From Fidelibacterota bacterium (GTDB lineage Bacteria; Marinisomatota; Marinisomatia; Marinisomatales; UBA1611), in NCBI GenBank assembly GCA_002718285.1, contig PBAR01000005.1:158405-164876 (forward strand): a stretch of 6,472 nucleotides of DNA. The letters are read 5' to 3'. This document shows, piece after piece, positions 1-5,932 of the stretch (positions are counted from its first letter, which is position 1; every line of letters starts with the position of its first letter). A program made the position numbers and the translations under genes. Below the pieces are notes generated by a model that searched no databases, was not told the DNA's origin, and saw only the letters and a program-made list of their open reading frames with translations.

Positions 1-860
1 TTGATTCCTTCTTTATATATCATTGGGAGTAACCCACGTTGTAAAGGCACTACAATAAACATATTAATAAGCATACCAAATTTATAGTTAATGCTATAAA
101 TACCAATTAGATTGATAGGCACAAACATATTTAAAAAAAATCTATCTGAAACAGTAATAATTGGAGTTACTAAACCGAGAAAAATTAATGGGCCACCAAA
201 TTTTACAAGTTCAGAAAAAATATTTATAGAAGGTAAAATCCAGTATTTATTTATAATATTATAAAGACTGAAGAACATTATAATACTTAATGTAATTGTT
301 TTGGCCAGGATTACTCCTAATAAACCCATTGATAGAAATATAATGAAATAGATAGAAAAAAAAACGGTTCCTAGAAATTGCAAAATTGAAAGGGTTATGA
401 AATATCCTGCTTTATCTTCATATTGCCATAATGCTAATTGAAACATTCCGCCATAATGTAAAAATATATTTAATAGAATAAGATAGATCAAATAAGTATC
501 CTCTAATGTATTGATACCAATAAATGAAGATATTGTATCTGACGCGAAAGATACTATAAATAATAAAATCGCATTGCAAAATAATAATCCGAAAAACCCA
601 GAAGAAATAATTTTACGATTATACATAGAATCTGATGGTGAAAGCATTTTCCATATAGCATGAAAAATACCAAATGAACCAAAACCTAGTAAAAACATCT
701 CAATCAATTCCACCAGCGCAATTGTTCCAACGATTGCTACATCAAGATATTTTGTGTAAATAGGGATTAATAATAAAGCAGCAATTTTGGTGGATAAGTT
801 TCCAATACCAAAAATTATTGCATTTTTCCCTAATCTCCCTATTTCTGAGCGTATAGCCAT
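1..860 (-). CDS. wzx: Wzx-type polysaccharide flippase, 3' end missing
   Basis: The frame is open from an ATG at 858-860 to the left edge and gives 286 residues; the C-terminus lies outside the window. An in-frame TGA at 864-866, two codons upstream, makes this ATG the only sensible start. No Shine-Dalgarno is visible. The protein is strongly hydrophobic, with about eight likely membrane segments (near residues 12-34, 41-62, 84-106, 122-143, 152-176, 178-200, 222-240, 250-275). The N-terminus (LGKNAIIFGIGNLSTKIAAL, then LLIPIYTKYL) and the later SDRFFLNMF...GIYSINYKFG stretch are typical of the polysaccharide-export branch of the MOP/MATE superfamily. Such proteins usually have about 450-500 residues and 12-14 segments, so roughly 60% is seen. 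Its expected role is moving undecaprenyl-diphosphate-linked repeat units across the inner membrane. It is divergent from the sulfotransferase and so has its own promoter or belongs to a leftward unit. The symbol wzx is generic; the substrate is unknown. A run of nine T's in the coding strand lies at 356-364. Confidence 0.88.
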   Translation of the reverse strand, partial: MAIRSEIGRLGKNAIIFGIGNLSTKIAALLLIPIYTKYLDVAIVGTIALVELIEMFLLGFGSFGIFHAIWKMLSPSDSMYNRKIISSGFFGLLFCNAILLFIVSFASDTISSFIGINTLEDTYLIYLILLNIFLHYGGMFQLALWQYEDKAGYFITLSILQFLGTVFFSIYFIIFLSMGLLGVILAKTITLSIIMFFSLYNIINKYWILPSINIFSELVKFGGPLIFLGLVTPIITVSDRFFLNMFVPINLIGIYSINYKFGMLINMFIVVPLQRGLLPMIYKEGI

Positions 861-937
861 ATTTCAATGATTATTAATATTATAATTGCACTTTTGTAAA
901 ATAATGAGTGTTTATTAATAAAGAACTTAAATTGTCA

Positions 938-967
938 TTGCCAAAATAATAATATAACATTCATTTG
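938..967 (+). promoter_or_regulatory. Possible Bacteroidota-type promoter for the sulfotransferase gene
   Basis: In the divergent spacer, TTG at 938-940 is followed after 19 bases by TTCATTTG at 960-967. This matches five of the six fixed positions of the Bacteroidota -7 element TAnnTTTG, with a -33 TTG at a plausible distance. Transcription would start near 974, leaving a leader of about 54 bases before the ATG at 1028. The spacer is so AT-rich that a chance match is quite possible. The call rests on the assumption that the host is a Bacteroidota. I found no equally good element facing the flippase, only a TATAAT on the minus strand (879-884) that lies too close to its start. Confidence 0.25.
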
Positions 968-1027
968 TCTATATCCATCAAATTATTATAAACCAATATT
1001 ATCAAAAATGTTCCATAATATAATCAT

Positions 1028-1651
1028 ATGAACAAACTAAAACATTTTTATTTCAATAAGTACATTGTTTCACGATTTTCTCGAAAAAAGTATTTTTTAT
1101 CCTATAATTTCAAATACCGTACTCTTTGGTATCGAACCTATAAAGTTGCTTCTCGAACAATTAATCAGCATATGAAAGATTCTTCACCTAGGGAATATAT
1201 TTACAGCTCTGAGGTTGGTTATATACCTGCAATGTATAAAAGCTATTTTAAGTTCGCGTTTGTAAGAAACCCAATTGAAAAATTTATTAGCGCTTGGAAA
1301 GATAAAGTCTTAAACCAGAATTATTTTTGTTTTGAAACTGATATGTATGAAAAAATGAAAAATTTAGATTCGTTTATAAGCTGGGTTGAAACATTAAATA
1401 TTTATGAATGTGATGAACATTTGCGTTCACAAAATGCATTAATTGATATGGATGTTGTAGATTTTATAGGAAGATTTGAAAACTTTGAAAATGATTTTAA
1501 GTATGTGGCAGATAAAATAAAAATGCCGATTACAAAAATCTTCCATAAAAATAAATCAGGAAATAATATAGATAATCTTTCAAATAAACATATAATTAGA
1601 ATAGAAGAGATATACAAAGATGATATTAAGATGTTTTATCCAAAAAATTAA
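1028..1651 (+). CDS. Sulfotransfer_2-type carbohydrate sulfotransferase
   Basis: This 207-residue protein should transfer sulfate from PAPS to a hydroxyl of a sugar. The 5'-phosphosulfate-binding loop is seen at residues 34-45 (WYRTYKVASRTI; K39 is the expected catalytic lysine). The 3'-phosphate-binding motif is at 78-94 (FVRNPIEKFISAWKDKV; R80 and S88). A DEH-x3-Q segment at 129-135 and GRFENFENDF at 148-157 follow, both characteristic of Sulfotransfer_2 (PF03567). That family includes heparan 2-O- and chondroitin 4-O-sulfotransferases. No signal peptide or membrane anchor is visible, so it is probably cytoplasmic and acts before export. The ATG is the first start after an in-frame TAA at 1016-1018. 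It is shorter than the animal enzymes but has all core motifs. It is the only plus-strand gene, divergent from the flippase and convergent with the methyltransferase, so it is transcribed separately. The acceptor sugar cannot be read from sequence; uronic acid or hexosamine are both possible. Confidence 0.85.
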   Translation: MNKLKHFYFNKYIVSRFSRKKYFLSYNFKYRTLWYRTYKVASRTINQHMKDSSPREYIYSSEVGYIPAMYKSYFKFAFVRNPIEKFISAWKDKVLNQNYFCFETDMYEKMKNLDSFISWVETLNIYECDEHLRSQNALIDMDVVDFIGRFENFENDFKYVADKIKMPITKIFHKNKSGNNIDNLSNKHIIRIEEIYKDDIKMFYPKN

Positions 1652-1672
1652 TTTAGTCTAATTATTAAATTA
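1642..1672 (-). terminator. Possible weak AT-only terminator of the minus-strand operon
   Basis: TAATTTA at 1649-1655 and TAAATTA at 1666-1672 are perfect inverted repeats around a 10-base loop. Read on the minus strand, the hairpin is followed by A and then six T's (1642-1647), the order expected of an intrinsic terminator for the leftward operon. It overlaps the stop codons of both convergent genes (1649-1651 and 1665-1667). All seven pairs are A-T, so the stem is weak. On the plus strand there is no U tract just after the stem, so it is unlikely to stop the sulfotransferase transcript. Confidence 0.28.
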
Positions 1673-2558
1673 TAAATTCTGATATAAGATGCTGTTTTTC
1701 TGGATGAACAAAAAAACAATTTCTTACACCATTATCTGTTTCCCTTTTAATAGTATCCACCTTTTTTAGGCCTCTTTCAACATGATTAAAAAATTGATAA
1801 CCATATTGCAATAAGATTTCTTCTAATTGATTTTCTATGGTATTAAAAAGTGTTTCACAGATTATAATTGGTTTCATATTTTTTAATATGTTAGATGCTT
1901 GGCTAAGGATTAGACTTTCAGTACCCTCAGTATCTATTTTTATTAAATCAATAATATGGTGATTTGACGTTGTATAATTATCTAAAGAAATAGTTTCTAC
2001 TTTCCTTTTGATAAATTTTCTTCCAGGTATAACACCCATAGTACTACCCTCACCCGATAAGTTATGTTTTAAAAATTTATATTTTTTATTTTGTATTTCA
2101 TGAAAAGTTATTTCACCAGTCTTATCTGATAAGGCTTTTGATTCTATTTTTATATTCTTCAGTTTATTTAGTTTCACATTTTTTTTCAAAAAATGTAGAG
2201 GCCCAGCAGCTGGTTCAAAACTAAAGACCTTAATATTTGGATTTTGAAAGGATGATATAATTGAATAATATCCTATATTTGCTCCAATATCATAAAATAT
2301 ATCAACCTTCTTTATAAGGGAAATAAAAATATTTGTATACTCAAAATTTCTATATCCATCCCAAAAAATAATTTGAGTTACCGAACTTGTTTGATTTGTC
2401 TCTAACTTTAATGTTTTCCTATTAAATTTTATAGTTATAATTCCAGAAGGTGGTAATCTCAACCATCTTGGCAAAATTAAAACTAAAGCCTTATTTATAT
2501 TTCTTAGCAAAAAGTTTACGTTTCTATTATAAATTAATTTATAAAAGTATTGTTTCAT
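1665..2558 (-). CDS. FkbM-family SAM-dependent methyltransferase
   Basis: This 297-residue protein matches the FkbM methyltransferase family (Methyltransf_21, PF05050), which O-methylates sugars and other small molecules. The SAM-binding motif I is YDIGANIGYYS (residues 89-99). The acidic FEP motif (114-116) should contact the SAM ribose, followed by LKKNVKLNKL (124-133) and KALSD (141-145). The family signature SLDNY (191-195) and IKIDTEGTE (206-214) come next. The N-terminal 85 residues carry a hydrophobic stretch (about 25-40) that is not a clear signal peptide; the enzyme is probably cytoplasmic. It is the last gene of the minus-strand block, 14 bases after the preceding glycosyltransferase, and starts with ATG at 2556-2558. 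In this context it most likely methylates a hydroxyl of the repeat unit, but the position and sugar are unknown. Some FkbM-like proteins in such loci are uncharacterised, so the family is firmer than the role. Confidence 0.88.
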   Translation of the reverse strand: MKQYFYKLIYNRNVNFLLRNINKALVLILPRWLRLPPSGIITIKFNRKTLKLETNQTSSVTQIIFWDGYRNFEYTNIFISLIKKVDIFYDIGANIGYYSIISSFQNPNIKVFSFEPAAGPLHFLKKNVKLNKLKNIKIESKALSDKTGEITFHEIQNKKYKFLKHNLSGEGSTMGVIPGRKFIKRKVETISLDNYTTSNHHIIDLIKIDTEGTESLILSQASNILKNMKPIIICETLFNTIENQLEEILLQYGYQFFNHVERGLKKVDTIKRETDNGVRNCFFVHPEKQHLISEFII

Positions 2559-2572
2559 TAATATAATTTTGG

Positions 2573-3565
2573 TTAACCAACCATGATTTTTCTTTGAATG
2601 GTATTACGAATTTCCAAAGAAAATTTTGATGTATGTTGAACGATTGAATTCGTATCAAACTTTTTATTAATAATTAATTTGATATTTTCTATTATATCAT
2701 TTATTGATCTATTCTGTAGGATTATTCCATGCCCTTGAATTATTTCCTTTAATGCACCTCTATCTACTACTATTGGTATACATCCATAAGACATTGCTTC
2801 CACAACTGCTAAACCAAAAGATTCTACCAATGAAAATTGACAATAATACTTCGCTTCTAAATAAAATCTAGAAAGTTCATCAGGTGAAACTTTTGGATAT
2901 ATAGTTACATTTTCTGGATAATGTATATTGCGAATAAAATTTTTATCACATCCTATAATGACAAATTCTTCATTAGGAAAATAAGAAGCAGTTTCAATAA
3001 ATAAGTCAATTCCCTTAAGCTTATATCTTTGATCATCATCGAAAATAGCAACAGTAAGAAACCCTTTTCTGTTTTTAATTTTACTATAATTCTTTGCGCA
3101 ATTAACACCATTGTAGATCACAGCAGATTCAACATTACCATACATTTTTTTCATCTCTACATCAACAAATTTAGAAACTGGTAAATTTAAACTAGCATTT
3201 TTAATAGAATATTTAGTTAGAAAAAATCTAAAAGGGTTTGATCTTGATCCATACCCAATTTTATAAAAATATGATACTTCATATCCTCCTATAACAATAA
3301 AAGATTTTTTCTTTAGTAATTTGGAGATAAGTATAGGAAAAAAGGAGTGATAATCTGAAAACCATATATATACGTAATCACACCACCAAATATTATACGT
3401 GAACCAAAAAATTAATCTAATCTGTTCAAATAGGTTTCTTATAAAAGAACTACTAGAGTGATAGTGGAACTGTTTGGAAGAAAATTCTCTTTTTATAAAT
3501 TCTAGATCGTTCCGAACAAATGTCGATAATCCAGGATGAATAAATAGTATTTTTTTATTTATCAA
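2573..3565 (-). CDS. GT4-type glycosyltransferase, short, TTG start
   Basis: This 330-residue GT-B glycosyltransferase has a glycosyltransferase group 1 (GT4) C-terminal domain. The N-terminal strand KKILFIHPG (residues 4-12) opens the acceptor domain. NLPVSKFV (127-134) and YNGV (151-154) precede the donor domain, which holds KLKGIDLFIE (182-191), FVIIGCD (201-207) and the EX7E donor-site motif ESFGLAVVE (E248, E256). Residues 51-84 form an unusually aromatic, hydrophobic stretch that may dip into the membrane near the lipid-linked acceptor. The start is TTG at 3563-3565: an in-frame TAA (3572-3574) lies three codons upstream, no ATG occurs before residue 139, and the TTG start keeps the first strand complete. 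No Shine-Dalgarno is seen. It follows a 104-base gap after the epimerase gene. Members of GT4 usually retain the anomeric configuration of a nucleotide-sugar donor, but neither donor nor linkage can be inferred here. Confidence 0.87.
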   Translation of the reverse strand: MINKKILFIHPGLSTFVRNDLEFIKREFSSKQFHYHSSSSFIRNLFEQIRLIFWFTYNIWWCDYVYIWFSDYHSFFPILISKLLKKKSFIVIGGYEVSYFYKIGYGSRSNPFRFFLTKYSIKNASLNLPVSKFVDVEMKKMYGNVESAVIYNGVNCAKNYSKIKNRKGFLTVAIFDDDQRYKLKGIDLFIETASYFPNEEFVIIGCDKNFIRNIHYPENVTIYPKVSPDELSRFYLEAKYYCQFSLVESFGLAVVEAMSYGCIPIVVDRGALKEIIQGHGIILQNRSINDIIENIKLIINKKFDTNSIVQHTSKFSLEIRNTIQRKIMVG

Positions 3566-3669
3566 TTTATTTTAAAGTTTAAAAATAGATATACTAGTAA
3601 ATCAAAATATCATAGGTTATTTTATTTTTCACCAGCGGAATATAATTAATTTTATAGATACCATAATTT
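3566..3669. other. 104-base spacer, largest gap inside the minus-strand block
   Basis: All other junctions in the block overlap or are 14 bases apart, so this gap stands out. It is very AT-rich. On the minus strand it holds an 11-codon ORF (from ATG at 3662-3664 to TGA) beginning five bases after the epimerase stop, with nothing to suggest it is a gene. A TATTTTG (minus, 3603-3609) is one base short of the Bacteroidota TAnnTTTG box and has no TTG at the right distance, so I do not call a promoter. A 5-bp AT inverted repeat is too weak to call as a terminator. Confidence 0.4.
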
Positions 3670-4665
3670 TTATATTCGGTTCATCTTTTTTAGAGCTTTA
3701 TACTTCACTAATCCAGACTTTAAATAATTTATAATTCGAATTTGTTCATTCCATTTTTTGATAAAATAAGAGAATTCTTCTTGTGGACTGATTCTATTTA
3801 TTATTTTTAATAACATAATATGCAATCTTTGGTAACTAAGGGTAGAAGGATCTACATCTGGATAGAATGGTGCTTGACAGTAGTTATATCTAGTCCAATA
3901 ACCAAGATCAAATGTTGGTAAACATTTTACCAATGTTTTTATTCCAGACCGAAAAATAGTTAAAACGTCTGTATTCTCTGGATTTACACGTATATAGTCA
4001 TATAACCCAAATAAAGAAAAAATATGACCATTAAAAACTAATATGGGTACACTAGCAGTGTACTCCTCAAAAAATGGACCCCACTCTGTGAATGAAGTCA
4101 CACCTCCATCCCTGACAGAAATCGAGAATGGAATTATTGCTCTTTTAGCTAAATCATTATATTCATTTTGGCCTGTTTCCTGAAAGGCTCTTAACAGAAT
4201 CGAGATAGCTCTCGATTGTGCAAATGCAGACTGCCATGGACCAGGGTTTTCATACGCTGGAAGTGCAACATTAGTAAGCCATTTTGCTCCACTATTTTTA
4301 TTAAATATCGCATTTTCCTTATACCAATCAGCAAATTTTAAAAATCTATTTAAGTCATAAATAGACTTAGTTCTAAGGTAAGTATGATACACAGACAATC
4401 CCATCTGTCCAATAGATATTGGATAATAAATTAAATCCACTTCACTTACATCAATATATGTATTATTTAAAGGTATTCCATCTTTATCAAAAGATGATAT
4501 TAAACTTTGGTCTTTACCCGAACGAACTCTTTTTTCATCAAAAACAAAATAATATTGACCGAGGATACTGCCATGTATATCATCACATATGCTATAAAAG
4601 TTTTCCCCCCTTGCAATATCTTTATACAATTTTTTTATCATAAAAAATTTTTTATGAATTGACAT
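3670..4665 (-). CDS. D-glucuronyl C5-epimerase family protein
   Basis: This 331-residue protein resembles the C-terminal catalytic domain of heparan/heparosan glucuronyl C5-epimerases (C5-epim_C, PF06662), which interconvert D-glucuronic and L-iduronic acid within a glycan chain. Visible family features, in order: YYPISIGQMGLSVY (80-93), the helical PWQSAFAQSRAISILLRA (143-160), FFEEYTA (198-204, with the E-E-Y group), FNGHIFSLFGLYDY (211-224, close to the animal NGFMYSLIGLYD-type segment), LPTFDLGYWTRYNY (249-262) and YQRLH (278-282). The animal enzymes are near 600 residues; this one is little more than the catalytic alpha/alpha-barrel part plus a short N-terminal strand region. No signal peptide or anchor is seen, suggesting cytoplasmic action before export. 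The ATG (4663-4665) gives a 14-base overlap with the upstream gene; Met9 (4639-4641) is an alternative start without overlap. The family match is clear. Actual substrate (GlcA or another uronate) and activity are inferred; loss of activity cannot be excluded. Confidence 0.82.
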   Translation of the reverse strand: MSIHKKFFMIKKLYKDIARGENFYSICDDIHGSILGQYYFVFDEKRVRSGKDQSLISSFDKDGIPLNNTYIDVSEVDLIYYPISIGQMGLSVYHTYLRTKSIYDLNRFLKFADWYKENAIFNKNSGAKWLTNVALPAYENPGPWQSAFAQSRAISILLRAFQETGQNEYNDLAKRAIIPFSISVRDGGVTSFTEWGPFFEEYTASVPILVFNGHIFSLFGLYDYIRVNPENTDVLTIFRSGIKTLVKCLPTFDLGYWTRYNYCQAPFYPDVDPSTLSYQRLHIMLLKIINRISPQEEFSYFIKKWNEQIRIINYLKSGLVKYKALKKMNRI

Positions 4666-5932
4666 TGTTTATTTCCAGTTCCTGATCAAATATTCTTGAT
4701 AATTTTTCTGTTAAATTCTTTCGGTTATAATTTTCAATATTAGATTTTTCTTTATTCGGTGGAGAAATAATATAATTTTTTAATGCACTAGTTTCATTAT
4801 ATCCAAATATCATCCCGCTATTTGTTTTCCTTATGATTGCAGCAGCATCTCCATTTCTTGGCCCAATTGCAATAATACGTATACCTGACCTAAGGTATTC
4901 AAATAATTTCCCTGTTATAATTAGGTTATTTTGAGGTGTTCTCGGAACCACAAGTAAAAGAAAATTGGATTCCATCAAATTCAATAATGCTTCCCTATGT
5001 GGTTTGTAGCCAATGTGCCTAATAAAATTTTGAAGATTATTTTTTTTGATTTCTGTTATAGCATCTGAATGAATTTGACCAATAATTTTGATTTCAATTT
5101 TTTTTCCTGATTGAATTAATTCTGAAATAGCTTTGAAAAATTTATAGGGAACTTGTGAAAGTGCCATATTGCCTAAATAAGAAATTATTATTTTATCTTT
5201 ATGAACTTTATCTGGTTCAAGATTTTGGAAATCTTCCTCATCAAAGCCATTATGGACTACATTAATCTTAAGCTCGGGATTTTTATCAGTATATAAATTT
5301 TTTAATCCCTGACTTACAACTGTTAGAGAATTTGCAGATGATAGTATTTTACTCTCTAATTCTATATCTTTTTGTTTGATAAAGGATAAACGCCTATGCA
5401 TTGTGTAGTAAAATAAATCTGTCCATGGATCTCTAAAGTCTGCAATCCAAGGTATTAAGAATTCATCTTTTAATCTTTTTGCAATAAAATGTAAAGATTG
5501 TGGCGGACCTGAAGAAAAGATAATGTCAATCTTTTTATTCTTTATAAGTTCCTTCCCTGCTTTCACTCCATACGGGATCCAACCTTTTCTAGCATCTGGA
5601 ATATAAAAATTCATCCGAATCCAATTACCTATTCTTGAAAAAAGACTCATCTTTGAATAGTTCAACTCATAAGATGGGATAGATTTTTTTCTTAAAATCC
5701 ATTTGTACAACTTAAAAGGTTCAAATGTTTTTGTCTTAATAACTTTTATATTTAATGTGTCTGACTCTTTATTAAGTGAATAGTCTATATTAGGATATTC
5801 CCCATTATTTACAGTCAGGACAAAAACTTTCCAATCAAATTCGGGTAAATATTTACAAAATTTTAGTATTCGCTGTACTCCAGGTCCTCCGCTGGGAGGC
5901 CAATAATAAGTTATAATTAATACTTTCTTCAA
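4652..5932 (-). CDS. GT4-type glycosyltransferase, TTG start
   Basis: This 426-residue GT-B glycosyltransferase has a normal length for GT4. The glycine-rich N-terminal loop YYWPPSGGPGVQR (9-21) is typical of a large bacterial polysaccharide GT subgroup. It is followed by FSSGPPQSLHFIAKRL (139-154), IADFRDPWTD (163-172), VVHNGFD (225-231) and the donor-domain YLGNMA (252-257). The donor-binding helix is ITGKLFEYLRSGIRIIAIGP (339-358, E345 in the place of the usual catalytic-site glutamate). It should be a cytoplasmic or membrane-peripheral enzyme adding one sugar to the lipid-linked unit; donor and linkage are unknown. The start codon is TTG at 5930-5932, not ATG. Its last two bases are shared with the TGA stop of the amidotransferase gene (TTGA, 5929-5932), which argues for translational coupling, and it places the KKVLIITYYWPP strand exactly at the N-terminus. 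The 3' end overlaps the epimerase start by 14 bases, so the three genes form one tight transcription unit. Confidence 0.9.
   Translation of the reverse strand: MKKVLIITYYWPPSGGPGVQRILKFCKYLPEFDWKVFVLTVNNGEYPNIDYSLNKESDTLNIKVIKTKTFEPFKLYKWILRKKSIPSYELNYSKMSLFSRIGNWIRMNFYIPDARKGWIPYGVKAGKELIKNKKIDIIFSSGPPQSLHFIAKRLKDEFLIPWIADFRDPWTDLFYYTMHRRLSFIKQKDIELESKILSSANSLTVVSQGLKNLYTDKNPELKINVVHNGFDEEDFQNLEPDKVHKDKIIISYLGNMALSQVPYKFFKAISELIQSGKKIEIKIIGQIHSDAITEIKKNNLQNFIRHIGYKPHREALLNLMESNFLLLVVPRTPQNNLIITGKLFEYLRSGIRIIAIGPRNGDAAAIIRKTNSGMIFGYNETSALKNYIISPPNKEKSNIENYNRKNLTEKLSRIFDQELEINNVNS

Noticed and set aside
1402..1617. Minus-strand ORF of 71 codons inside the sulfotransferase gene
   Set aside because: It is antisense to a gene with clear sulfotransferase motifs, and its hydrophobic, composition-driven translation matches no family I know.
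861..1664. Sulfotransferase as cargo of an insertion sequence
   Set aside because: No transposase, terminal inverted repeats or target duplications could be seen on either side.
3629..3664. Eleven-codon minus-strand ORF in the 104-base spacer
   Set aside because: It is too short, lacks a ribosome-binding site and has no similarity I recognise; chance is enough to explain it.
4419..4643. Plus-strand ORF of 74 codons inside the epimerase gene
   Set aside because: It is antisense to the conserved epimerase frame and shows no recognisable domain.
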